Origin: Enterobacter cloacae
GTDB lineage: Bacteria > Pseudomonadota > Gammaproteobacteria > Enterobacterales > Enterobacteriaceae
Reading direction: 5' to 3'
Length of the DNA stretch: 55,363 bases
NCBI RefSeq assembly: GCF_011078175.1
Contig: NZ_JAALCJ010000013.1
Location: 1-55,363, forward strand
A program made the translations under genes and the position numbers. Below, in pieces: positions 20,225 through 27,896 of this stretch. The notes beneath the pieces were generated by a model that searched no databases, was not told the DNA's origin, and worked only from the letters and a program-made list of their open reading frames with translations. Within the stretch, counting starts at the first letter, position 1; each line of letters starts with the position of its first letter.

Positions 20225-21538
20225 ATGAAAAATTTGAAAGTCAGCCTGGCCTGGCAGATCCTGCTGGCCCTTGTGCTGGGCATTTTGCTGGGCAGTTACC
20301 TCCATTATCATAGCGACAGCCGCGAGTGGCTGATTGCGAATCTGCTCTCTCCTGCGGGAGATATCTTTATTCATCTGATCAAGATGATTGTGGTGCCAAT
20401 TGTGATCTCGACGCTGGTGGTCGGTATTGCGGGCGTCGGCGATGCGAAGCAGTTAGGCCGCATCGGTGCGAAAACCATTATCTATTTCGAAGTGATCACT
20501 ACGGTTGCCATCATTCTTGGCATCACCCTGGCAAACGTGTTCCAGCCAGGTTCCGGGATCGATATGTCGCAGCTGGCAACGGTGGACATTTCGAAATATC
20601 AAAGCACTACCGCTGACGTGCAGAGCCATTCGCACGGTCTGATGGGGACTATCCTGTCACTGGTGCCGACCAACATTATCGCGTCCATGGCGAAGGGCGA
20701 GATGCTGCCGATCATCTTCTTCTCGGTACTCTTTGGTCTGGGACTTTCTTCCCTGCCCGCGACGCACCGTGAACCACTGGTGACCGTGTTCCGCTCTATT
20801 TCCGAAACCATGTTCAAAGTCACCCACATGGTGATGCGCTATGCGCCGGTCGGGGTATTCGCGCTGATTGCGGTGACCGTAGCGAACTTCGGCTTTGCCT
20901 CTCTGTGGCCGCTGGCGAAGCTGGTGATTCTGGTGCACTTCGCGATTCTGTTCTTCGCGCTGGTGGTGCTGGGCATTGTGGCGCGCCTGTGCGGACTGAG
21001 TATCTGGATCCTGATCCGCATCCTGAAAGATGAGCTGATTCTGGCGTACTCCACGGCAAGCTCCGAGAGCGTGCTGCCGCGTATCATTGAGAAGATGGAG
21101 GCCTACGGTGCGCCGGCGTCCATTACCAGCTTCGTGGTGCCAACGGGTTACTCCTTTAACCTGGATGGTTCGACGCTGTATCAGAGCATTGCGGCGATCT
21201 TTATCGCGCAGCTGTATGGTATTGACCTGTCGCTGTGGCAGGAGATCGTGCTGGTTCTGACGCTGATGGTGACTTCCAAAGGCATCGCAGGCGTGCCGGG
21301 CGTCTCCTTTGTGGTGCTGCTGGCGACGCTGGGCAGCGTCGGTATTCCGCTGGAAGGACTGGCGTTTATTGCCGGTGTGGACCGAATCCTCGACATGGCG
21401 CGTACCGCGCTGAACGTGGTGGGTAATGCGCTGGCGGTGCTGGTAATCTCCAAGTGGGAACACAAGTTCGACCGTAAAAAAGCGCTGGCGTATGAACGCG
21501 AGGTGCTGGGTCGTTTTGATAAAACGGCTGACCAGTAA
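20225..21538 (+). CDS. gltP: Glutamate/aspartate:proton symporter GltP
   Basis: A proton-coupled glutamate/aspartate symporter of the DAACS family, 437 aa as in E. coli. The start MKNLKVSLAWQI was chosen with GAGG about 12 bases upstream; the longer frame back to 20060 crosses the promoter region. Eight membrane helices and two re-entrant loops are expected. The hallmark serine-rich loop appears as AYSTASSESVLPRI, and the substrate-binding helix 7/8 elements as PTGYSFNLDGSTLYQS and AGVPGVSFVVL. It is divergent from acs and directly followed by a REP pair. Confidence 0.97.
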   Translation: MKNLKVSLAWQILLALVLGILLGSYLHYHSDSREWLIANLLSPAGDIFIHLIKMIVVPIVISTLVVGIAGVGDAKQLGRIGAKTIIYFEVITTVAIILGITLANVFQPGSGIDMSQLATVDISKYQSTTADVQSHSHGLMGTILSLVPTNIIASMAKGEMLPIIFFSVLFGLGLSSLPATHREPLVTVFRSISETMFKVTHMVMRYAPVGVFALIAVTVANFGFASLWPLAKLVILVHFAILFFALVVLGIVARLCGLSIWILIRILKDELILAYSTASSESVLPRIIEKMEAYGAPASITSFVVPTGYSFNLDGSTLYQSIAAIFIAQLYGIDLSLWQEIVLVLTLMVTSKGIAGVPGVSFVVLLATLGSVGIPLEGLAFIAGVDRILDMARTALNVVGNALAVLVISKWEHKFDRKKALAYEREVLGRFDKTADQ

Positions 21539-21546
21539 CATCCAAA

Positions 21547-21616
21547 GCCCGGTGGCGCTGCGCTTACCGGGTCTACGGGTTTTGTAGGCCGGGTAAGGCG
21601 AAGCCGCCACCCGGCA
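21547..21616. repeat. REP pair (BIME-like) between gltP and yjcO
   Basis: GCCCGGTGGCGCTGCGCTTACCGGG is followed after a short spacer by its inverse TAGGCCGGGTAAGGCGAAGC...GCCACCCGGC. The two REP units in opposite orientation form a BIME-type element between the convergent genes. Confidence 0.9.
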
Positions 21617-21618
21617 CG

Positions 21619-22293
21619 TTATTCTCCGCTTAACGCATCAAACTCTTCACACCCGGTATCAAACCCTTCGGTACAGCTCAGGTTTAACCAGTAAAGTGCT
21701 TTCTGTTTATTCGGTGTGATAAAGCCTTCCTCACCCTGCCTGAACAGCATTCCTGCCCAGTACTCCGCATAGCCCGTCCGGGACAGAGCCGAACTCCGCT
21801 TGAACCACGACGCGGCCTGCACGTCATCCTGGGGGACTTCAACGCCGTTGGCATAGATCAGCCCCAGCAGCTGTTGCGCGTCTACCGCCGAGTCGCTATC
21901 AATGTCTTCGGTCGCCGATTGCAGCAGTGCGATGGCCTGCGGGTAGTCGGTTTTGCCCGCCTGCGTGTTCACCAGCACCCGCGCCAGCATGATCGCGCCG
22001 CGTTTGCTGCCCGCAATGTTTGCCTGCTGGGCCAGGGCTTTGGCCTGAGCATAGTCGCCCTGCGAAAAGTGGATTTGCGACAGCAGCGCCATGGCGTCGA
22101 CGTCACCGCCTTTTGCCGCTTTTTCCGCCCACTGCGCCGCCTGCGCGCTGTCGCCGGAACTAAACCAGGTATCGGCAAGATAATACTGCGCGCGCGCATC
22201 GCCCGCTTCAGCCTGCTTTTTATACTGGCTGCCTATCTCATCGGCCTGGGCAAACGCGGTTAAAAATAACAACATCAGAAAAAGGGTTTTCAT
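21619..22293 (-). CDS. yjcO: YjcO, Sel1-repeat secreted protein
   Basis: A 224-residue protein with a signal peptide (MKTLFLMLLFLTAFAQA) followed by tandem Sel1-like/TPR alpha-hairpins. Repeat cores are visible as AEAGDARAQYYLADTWF, AAKGGDVDAMALLSQIHF, ANIAGSKRGAIMLARVL and the final PNKQKALYWLNLSCTEGF. Sel1 proteins usually scaffold protein contacts; no specific role is known for YjcO. It stands between gltP and fdhF as in E. coli. Only a weak ribosome site (AAGAATCC) precedes the ATG. The end of the hok transcript lies about 50 bases upstream. Confidence 0.87.
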   Translation of the reverse strand: MKTLFLMLLFLTAFAQADEIGSQYKKQAEAGDARAQYYLADTWFSSGDSAQAAQWAEKAAKGGDVDAMALLSQIHFSQGDYAQAKALAQQANIAGSKRGAIMLARVLVNTQAGKTDYPQAIALLQSATEDIDSDSAVDAQQLLGLIYANGVEVPQDDVQAASWFKRSSALSRTGYAEYWAGMLFRQGEEGFITPNKQKALYWLNLSCTEGFDTGCEEFDALSGE

Positions 22294-22353
22294 GGATTCT
22301 TATCATCTGGGTACACGCCGCGCAGTATAATCGCGGTGACAGAAGAAAAAAAC

Positions 22354-22367
22354 GGGTGCGTTAAGAC
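22354..22367 (-). promoter_or_regulatory. 3' fold-back element of the hok mRNA
   Basis: On the minus strand this reads GTCTTAACGCACCC and is followed by a T run, the likely transcript end. It is complementary, with one bulged base, to GGGTGCTTAAGAC at the presumed 5' end of the hok mRNA (22701-22713). Such 5'-3' pairing (tac/fbi) keeps full-length hok mRNA translationally silent in known hok/sok systems. Confidence 0.7.
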
Positions 22368-22384
22368 CTCAGCTTCCTACAAGC

Positions 22385-22408
22385 CGGGCGGAACAGCGGT
22401 TCCGCCCG
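22385..22408. terminator. GC-rich hairpin after hok
   Basis: A perfect 10-bp stem CGGGCGGAAC / GTTCCGCCCG with loop AGCG lies seven bases beyond the hok stop. The R1 plasmid hok mRNA has a comparable GC-rich hairpin at this place. No T run follows directly, so it may stabilise the mRNA rather than terminate it. Confidence 0.75.
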
Positions 22409-22414
22409 AAGAGG

Positions 22415-22567
22415 TTAGCCTGCGTTACAGGCTAATTTCGCCGCCACCTCCTGATGTTCACTCTTTATTGAAAACTCACATAACTTATCGCGAGTAATAA
22501 AGGTAAAGATCACTATCGTCAGGCAAATAATAAAGACGATGCCTAACGCAGTTTTTAATGGCGTCAT
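22415..22567 (-). CDS. hok: Hok-family type I toxin (small membrane peptide)
   Basis: A 50-residue peptide of the Hok/Gef family, which depolarises the inner membrane when translated. It begins MTPLKTALGIVFIICL, has one hydrophobic helix (about residues 5-23), then the family features TRDKLCEF (conserved Cys after TM), EVAAKLAC and a short tail. E. coli Hok proteins share the ICLTIVIFTFITR pattern and the EVAA motif. AAGGAG is eight bases before the ATG. It is too short for standard ORF cut-offs. Upstream lie a Sok-like antisense promoter and target hairpins; downstream a GC hairpin and the 3' fold-back element. No ATG for a mok reading frame is evident. Probably a chromosomal hok/sok locus; whether still active is unknown. 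Confidence 0.9.
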   Translation of the reverse strand: MTPLKTALGIVFIICLTIVIFTFITRDKLCEFSIKSEHQEVAAKLACNAG

Positions 22568-22579
22568 GCCTTTTACTCC

Positions 22580-22608
22580 TTGCTTACAAAAGAATAAGAG
22601 GCTACTCT
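22580..22608 (+). promoter_or_regulatory. Promoter of the Sok-like antisense RNA
   Basis: TTGCTT (22580-22585), a 17-bp spacer ending AATAAGAGGC, and TACTCT (22603-22608). The R1 sok promoter, as recalled, has TTGCGC, 17 bp ending GGTAAGAGGC, and TATCCT at the equivalent place, so the spacing and the AAGAGGC segment are conserved. Confidence 0.8.
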
Positions 22609-22614
22609 CAACCT

Positions 22615-22675
22615 GATGGTTGTTGAGGTGTAGCCTCGGGTAAATGTAAATTTCCCGGGGCTTTCCACTTTCTGT
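22615..22675 (+). ncRNA. sok: Sok-like antisense RNA, approximate ends
   Basis: Expected to start about seven bases after the -10 at 22603-22608 and to run through the stem CGGG-t-AAAT-gtaa-ATTT-CCCG (22637-22657) and GGGCTTTCCACTTTC. It is fully complementary to the hok leader upstream of the toxin ribosome site, so it would block translation and promote RNase III cleavage, as known for Sok. The 3' end is a guess by analogy with R1 Sok (about 64 nt). Confidence 0.7.
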
Positions 22676-22840
22676 CCCTCAACAATGCTCAAGACAGAAA
22701 GTCTTAAGCACCCGCCGCATATCTTATCCCTCTGAATTAAAATGCAAAGATGTAATTAATTGTCGCGCAAATTACATGTTTTCTGCGAGATGCTTTCAGA
22801 AATATATATAGATGTAATTAATAAAGATGCCAGAAATAAT

Positions 22841-22865
22841 AATGGGGTGAATATTTCACCCCATT
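22841..22865 (-). terminator. Intrinsic terminator of fdhF
   Basis: A perfect 11-bp stem AATGGGGTGAA / TTCACCCCATT with loop TAT lies 24 bases beyond the fdhF stop. On the minus strand it is followed by TTATTATTT. Confidence 0.85.
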
Positions 22866-22888
22866 GAGTCAGCGATTAATTAACGGTT

Positions 22889-25036
22889 TCATCCCATTGC
22901 GCTTTCACGCAGGCGGGCCTTCAGCTTGTTATATTCGTCAATCACATACTGTTCCGCAGCGTGTTGATCCGCTATTGGTTCCACGTTTACGGCGCAGTAT
23001 TTATACTCCGGCGTTTTGGTTATCGGGCTTAAGTTCTCCGTCACCAGCTCGTTACAGGCGCCAATCCACCACTGGTAGGTCATATAGACCGCACCTTTGT
23101 TCGGACGGTCACTGACCTGCGCGCGGGTAATGATGCGGCCTTTACGCGAGTTCACCCACACCAGCGCTTCATCTTCAATACCGAGCCGTTCGGCATCGGC
23201 GGTGTTGATCTGCGCGTAGCCCGGTTCATCGGCCAGCGCCGCCAGCGCGGCGCAGTTGCCGGTCATGGAACGGCAGGAGTAGTGGCCCACTTCACGCACG
23301 GTGGAGAGCACCATCGGATACTCGTCGGTGAGCTTATCGATCGGCGCGACCCAGTCGCAGGTGAAGAACTGCGCCAGCCCGTTCGGGGTGTCGAACTTCT
23401 CTTTAAAGAGGTATGACGTCCCCTGATCGGATTCTGACTCATCCCGGCACGGCCACTGGATGTAGCCCAGCTCACCCATTTTTTCATAGGTTGCCCCATA
23501 AAAGTCCGGGCACAGATGCCGCAACTCGTCCCAGATCTCCTGGGTGTTGTTGTAGTGCATCGGGTAGCCCATGCGGGTGGCGATTTCGCTGATGATCTGC
23601 CAGTCCGTTTTCAGATCCCACTTCGGCTCGACGGCCTTGAAAAAGCGCTGGAAGCCGCGGTCTGCCGCCGTATAGACACCTTCATGCTCGCCCCAGGAGG
23701 TCGACGGCAGAATCACATCCGCCGCCGCCGCGGTTTTGGTCATAAAGATATCCTGGACAATCACCAGCTCCAGATCCTCAAAGCCTTTGCGCACCGCAGA
23801 CAGCTCGGCGTCGGTTTGAAGCGGATCTTCACCCATGATGTAGGCCGCACGCACTTCGCCGTGCGCCGCGCGGTGCGGCAGCTCGCTGATGCGGTATCCG
23901 GTGTGTGCCGGCAGGCTCTCCACGCCCCAGGCTTTCGCGAATTTCTCGCGGTTCTCCGGGAATTTGACGTACTGGTAGCCCGGATAGGTGTCCGGCAGCG
24001 CGCCCATATCACACGCACCCTGCACGTTATTCTGACCACGTACCGGGTTCACGCCCACATGCGCTTTACCCAGATTGCCGGTCAGCATGGCGAGGCTGGT
24101 GAGCGAGCGCACGGTTTCCACGCCCTGGTAGAACTGGGTCACGCCCATGCCCCACAGAATGGCGGCGGTTTTCGCCCCGGCGTACATTCGCGCCGCCTGG
24201 CGAATCTCCTGCGCGCTGACGCCGGTTATCGCCTCCACCGACTCCGGCGTATAGCCTTCGACAATCTTGCGATACTCTTCAAACCCTTCCGTACGGCTCG
24301 CGACAAACGCCTGGTCGTAGAGGTTCTCCTCAATAATGACGTGCCCCATCGCATTCAACAGCGCGATGTTCGAGCCGTTTTTCAGTGCGATGTGCATATC
24401 CGCAATGCGCGCGGTTTCAATTTTGCGCGGATCGCAGACGATGATTTTCGCCCCATTCTGTTTGGCGCGAATAACGTGATTCGCGACAATGGGGTGAGAA
24501 TCCGCCGGGTTATAGCCGAAAATGAACACCAGATCGGTGTTATCTATCTCGTTGATGGCATTACTCATTGCGCCGTTACCGACCGACTGGTGCAGACCTG
24601 CAACCGATGGGCCGTGTCAGACGCGCGCGCAGCAGTCGACGTTATTGGTACCAATAACGGCGCGCGCGAATTTTTGCATCACATAGTTGGTTTCATTCCC
24701 GGTTCCGCGTGAGGAGCCGGTGGTCTGAATCGCATCCGGGCCATACTTGGCCTTGATGGCGCTAAGTCGCGTGGCGACGTAATCCAGCGCTTCATTCCAG
24801 GAGACGGCTTCCAGCTTGCCGCCGCGCTCGCGGCGGATCATAGGGCTTTTCAGGCGCGGGGTGAGGATTTGGGTATCGTTAATAAAATCCCAGCCGTAGT
24901 ACCCTTTCAGGCACAGCGTGCCCTGGTTGGTTTTACCCTGCGCCGCTTCCGCCCTGACGATTTTGCCGTTATCGACCACCAGGTGGATCTTGCAACCTGA
25001 GGCACAATAAGGGCAAACCGTGACGACTTTTTTCAT
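22889..25036 (-). CDS. fdhF: Formate dehydrogenase H (FdhF), selenocysteine-containing
   Basis: The molybdopterin/[4Fe-4S] selenoenzyme that oxidises formate to CO2 in the formate hydrogenlyase complex. The gene is one reading frame of 716 codons interrupted by TGA at 24617-24619. The sequence VDCCARV before it and HGPSVAG after it match E. coli around Sec140, and a SECIS hairpin follows. The total 715 residues equal E. coli FdhF. CPYCASGCKI plus a later cysteine provide the 4Fe-4S ligands; the rest is molybdopterin oxidoreductase and dinucleotide-binding domain. ATG was chosen over the preceding GTG because of GGAG seven bases upstream. A sigma-54 promoter lies upstream, so FhlA activation under anaerobic formate is expected. 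Confidence 0.97.
24589..24619 (-). promoter_or_regulatory. UGA selenocysteine codon and bSECIS hairpin in fdhF
   Basis: The in-frame TGA (24617-24619) is followed 11 bases later by the hairpin GGT-t-GCA-GGTC-TGC-ACC (24605-24589, minus strand). It has the bulged U and the GGUC apical loop that SelB recognises in E. coli fdhF. This explains why the frame appears as two ORFs. Confidence 0.95.
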
Positions 25037-25074
25037 CACTTTGCTCCAGTTAAACAGTTCTTACCTGCCCAATA

Positions 25075-25090
25075 TGCAGCTTCTATGCCA
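25075..25090 (-). promoter_or_regulatory. Sigma-54 promoter of fdhF
   Basis: On the minus strand TGGCATAGAAGCTGCA has the required GG-N10-GC spacing of -24/-12 elements and lies about 40 bases before the fdhF start. FhlA-dependent transcription is known for fdhF in E. coli. Confidence 0.85.
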
Positions 25091-25145
25091 TGTTTTTACT
25101 ATGGGTATTTACCTGACTTTACGACCCTTTGCAGGGCAAAACCCT

Positions 25146-25183
25146 GACGAAAAACAGCCAATCGTCAAAATTGACGTGTCGAA
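25146..25183. promoter_or_regulatory. Possible FhlA upstream activating region
   Basis: An imperfect symmetric segment (TGACGAAAA, then CGTCAAAATTGACG, then TGTCGAAA) sits about 70-110 bases upstream of the sigma-54 promoter, the usual distance for FhlA sites. The match to FhlA sites is by position and general symmetry only. Confidence 0.35.
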
Positions 25184-25293
25184 AGGGCAGGGGATGTGAC
25201 ATGGATTGAATTTCCGTCACGTAAAAAACAATTCGGCTGGAGCCGGCGGCAGAATGGTTCAGACTTAACATAATTCCCTGACGGAAGCATGCG

Positions 25294-26025
25294 ATGAAAC
25301 CGGCGATTCTGGTGGTTGATGATGATGTCGCAGTTTGCGAACTGCTACAGGACGTGCTCAGCGAGCACGTCTTTACCGTGCTGACGTGTCACACCGGTCA
25401 GGACGCGGTGAACCGTGTCCAGCAGGACCCCGGCATTGCGCTGGTTCTGCTGGACATGATGCTGCCGGATATCAACGGATTACAGGTTTTACTGCAACTG
25501 CAAAAGCGGCGACCATCGCTACCGGTGGTGATGCTGACGGGGCTGGGAAGTGAATCGGATGTGGTCGTCGGGCTGGAAATGGGCGCAGATGATTACATCG
25601 GAAAACCGTTCAATCCGCGCGTGGTGGTCGCCCGCGTTAAGGCGGTACTGCGTCGTACCGGCGCGCTGGACGCGGAGCCTGCCGCGCCGCGCGTTGAAGG
25701 TATTGCCTTTAACGGCTGGACGCTGGACACCACCCGCTGCGAGCTGAGCGATCCGCAGCGTAATACCGTGCCGTTAACCCAGGGCGAATACGGCCTGCTG
25801 CTGGCATTAACGCAAAACGCCCGCCGGGTACTGAGCCGTGAACAGCTGCTGGAGCTGACCCACAGCGAAAGCGCCGAGGTCTTTGACCGCACTATCGACG
25901 TGTTGATCATGCGGCTGCGGCGAAAAATTGAGGTCAATCCGCACCAGCCTTTGCTGATCAAAACCATTCGCGGTCTGGGCTATGTTTTTGCCACGGACGT
26001 TTCCCATCATGAGAAAGCCGCCTGA
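25294..26025 (+). CDS. OmpR-family response regulator
   Basis: A 243-residue two-component response regulator. The receiver domain (1-120) has the acidic pocket VVDDD, the phospho-acceptor Asp54 in LLDMMLPD, Thr in VVMLTG and Lys in GKPFNP. The C-terminal winged helix (about 135-235) ends KTIRGLGYVFA, typical of OmpR/PhoB types. No kinase gene is adjacent. The nearest is the hybrid histidine kinase at 32337-34616, on the same strand across the opposed sugar operon, so the pair probably controls that operon (inference). The 3' end overlaps the convergent PfkB kinase gene by 19 bases. Symbol unknown. Confidence 0.92.
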   Translation: MKPAILVVDDDVAVCELLQDVLSEHVFTVLTCHTGQDAVNRVQQDPGIALVLLDMMLPDINGLQVLLQLQKRRPSLPVVMLTGLGSESDVVVGLEMGADDYIGKPFNPRVVVARVKAVLRRTGALDAEPAAPRVEGIAFNGWTLDTTRCELSDPQRNTVPLTQGEYGLLLALTQNARRVLSREQLLELTHSESAEVFDRTIDVLIMRLRRKIEVNPHQPLLIKTIRGLGYVFATDVSHHEKAA

Positions 26026-27026
26026 CCGTTCTCCTGAATAAACGCCTGAAGCTCGGCCAGCGTTTTCGCGCCGTCAATCGCATTGGCCGCCAGCAGGCTG
26101 GCCCGCGCGCAGGCGTGCGCCAGATAAATACTCTCCGTCAGCGGAAGGGATTCATGACAGCCGTATAAAAAGCCCGCGCAAAACGCGTCGCCCGCGCCGA
26201 CGCTGCCGATAATCTCGTCCTGCGTCAGCTTCCACGACGGAACCCATTGCCCTTCTTCACCCGGCGCTTCACCCCATGCCCCTTCCGGACAGTGGATCAC
26301 CACCCGCTGCCGCACGCCTGCCGCCAGCAGCTGTGCGGCAGCGTCGGCGATATGGGCCATGTGAAGCGCACCATGGTCGTCGCGGATCTCAAGCCCGCTA
26401 AACTCCCCGGCTTCCAGTTCGTTGATCACCAGATAATCAAGATGACGCAGGGCAGGGAGAACCAGCGGCTGATAGCGCGGGTCGCCCTTGCGGGAAACCA
26501 GATCGAGCGAGGTTTCATACCCCTGATCGCGCATCTGCGCCAGTAACCGCGCGCTGCGGGTGCCAAACTCGTCGTCCGGCATGTCCAGGCTGTCAAGCAG
26601 CAGCAGGTAGCCGAGATGGAAGATCTTCAGCGATCCGTCGAGGTGATCGAAGGCGGGAAGATCCAGCAGGCGATTGGCGCCCGGCGAGTGGAAAAAGGTG
26701 CGCTGTCCACTGGGGTCGGTCATCACCTGCGACATAGACGTCGGGGCGGACGTCGTGCGCTGAACCCGCTGGCGGTTGACGTGATACTGGTCGAGCATCG
26801 CCAGAATATAATCTCCGTCGCTGTCTTCTCCAGTCAGCCCCACCGCCTGTAACGGCAGGCCGACGTGCATTTTCGCCAGCGTCAGCAGAACGTTGAGCGG
26901 CGCACCGCCGGTTGAGCGTTCGCTGTGGGTGATTTCCGCCAGCCAGCCGCGCTCCGGCCACTGCACGATCTGGTGAACGTGATCCACCAGCATGTTGCCT
27001 GCGGCAATAATCCCTTTGCGTTCCAT
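26007..27026 (-). CDS. PfkB-family carbohydrate kinase
   Basis: A 339-residue ribokinase-like sugar kinase and last gene of the sugar operon. Family motifs are visible: an N-terminal substrate-side GNMLVDHVHQ, the first PfkB-type signature region STGGAPLNVLLTLAKMHVG, and the catalytic anion-hole motif GSVGAGDAFCAGFLYG (about residues 285-300) with its Asp base. With an isomerase and a class II aldolase in the same operon, it would phosphorylate the ketose at C1 or another position before aldol cleavage (inference). Its ATG overlaps the aldolase stop by one base (TAATG), so the two are coupled. The last codons overlap the convergent response-regulator gene. Confidence 0.9.
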   Translation of the reverse strand: MERKGIIAAGNMLVDHVHQIVQWPERGWLAEITHSERSTGGAPLNVLLTLAKMHVGLPLQAVGLTGEDSDGDYILAMLDQYHVNRQRVQRTTSAPTSMSQVMTDPSGQRTFFHSPGANRLLDLPAFDHLDGSLKIFHLGYLLLLDSLDMPDDEFGTRSARLLAQMRDQGYETSLDLVSRKGDPRYQPLVLPALRHLDYLVINELEAGEFSGLEIRDDHGALHMAHIADAAAQLLAAGVRQRVVIHCPEGAWGEAPGEEGQWVPSWKLTQDEIIGSVGAGDAFCAGFLYGCHESLPLTESIYLAHACARASLLAANAIDGAKTLAELQAFIQENGQAAFS

Positions 27027-27886
27027 TATGCCTGCCCCGCGCTGCCGAAGATGCGCATCTGCTCCGCGACCGTATCGGTAATCGCCTCTTCAATGCCCAG
27101 CAGCAGTTCGGCAAACTCATCGTACAGCGGCTGGCGGTTGGCCATGCGTTGCTCAACGGCGCCGAGCGCGGCCTGCGACATACCGGTATAGAAGTTGATT
27201 TTATGAATGCCCAGCTCGATGGCGCGGCGGAAATCAGCATCGCTTATGCCAGAGCCGCCGTGTAAAACCAGCGGCAGGCCCGTCTGCTGGCGAATGGCGT
27301 CCAGACGCGGGAAATCAAGCTTCGGCTCGCCCTTGTATTTGCCGTGCGCGTTACCGATGGCGACCGCCAGCGCATCGATGCCGGTTGAATCAACAAATTC
27401 GCGCGCCAGCAGCGGGTCGGTAAAGAAGGCTTCATCCGCATGACCGTACAGCGCGCCGCCTTCATCCCCGCCGACTGCGCCCAGCTCCGCCTCCACCGAG
27501 ACGCCCACCGCGTGGCACATTTTCACGACTTCCCGGGTCTGACGGATATTCTCTTCATAGCTCAGCGTGGAGCCGTCGAACATCACCGAGCTGAACCCTA
27601 AGCGCAAGGCGCGCACCACGGCCTCGAAATGTAGCCCGTGATCGAGATTCAGCACCACGGGAATGTCATGGCGGGCGGCTTCGAATTTCACCGCTTCCAC
27701 CAGTGACTCCAGCGATACGTACTTAAAATGCACTTCCGCGATGTTGATGATAAACGGCGACCGTTCCTGCTTCGCTGCGGCAAAAAGCGCGCGCAGAAAA
27801 TGGGAGTCGAGCACGTTGAACGCGCCCAGGGCGTAGCGGTGTTCCCTGGCATGCGTCAGACCGTCGGCAAGAGAAATCAATGACAT
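27026..27886 (-). CDS. Class II ketose-bisphosphate aldolase family protein
   Basis: A zinc-dependent class II aldolase of the fructose/tagatose-bisphosphate family, 286 aa. Metal-ligand and active-site stretches are visible: VVLNLDHGLHFE (catalytic Asp, zinc His), SVEAELGAVGGDEGG (zinc-side Glu and the flexible loop) and LVLHGGSGISDAD (third zinc His, DHAP phosphate binding), with INFYTGMS near the C-terminus. Such enzymes cleave a ketose 1-phosphate or 1,6-bisphosphate to DHAP and an aldehyde. Its operon partners suggest a pentulose or hexulose phosphate. Ten bases separate it from the isomerase gene, and it overlaps the kinase start by one base. Confidence 0.92.
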   Translation of the reverse strand: MSLISLADGLTHAREHRYALGAFNVLDSHFLRALFAAAKQERSPFIINIAEVHFKYVSLESLVEAVKFEAARHDIPVVLNLDHGLHFEAVVRALRLGFSSVMFDGSTLSYEENIRQTREVVKMCHAVGVSVEAELGAVGGDEGGALYGHADEAFFTDPLLAREFVDSTGIDALAVAIGNAHGKYKGEPKLDFPRLDAIRQQTGLPLVLHGGSGISDADFRRAIELGIHKINFYTGMSQAALGAVEQRMANRQPLYDEFAELLLGIEEAITDTVAEQMRIFGSAGQA

Positions 27887-27896
27887 CGTTCACTCC

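Larger units (their letters stand above)
22568..22747 (-). promoter_or_regulatory. hok promoter and structured leader
   Basis: On the minus strand a candidate promoter TTGCAT (22742-22747), 17 bp, AGATAT (22719-22724) precedes a leader that follows the R1 hok mRNA plan. The plan includes the 5' tac sequence GGGTGCTTAAGAC (22701-22713), stems built on GACAGAAAG and CTTTCTGTC, the GAAAGCCCCG segment, and a 40-base hairpin (22598-22637, arms GAGGCTAC/GTAGCCTC and CTCAAC/GTTGAG) immediately before the toxin ribosome site. The promoter choice is tentative; the element order is clear. Confidence 0.65.

Noticed and set aside
22889..24617. Reading fdhF as two genes or as a pseudogene broken by a TGA stop.
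   Set aside because: The TGA is at the known selenocysteine position, with a SECIS hairpin following; total length equals E. coli FdhF.
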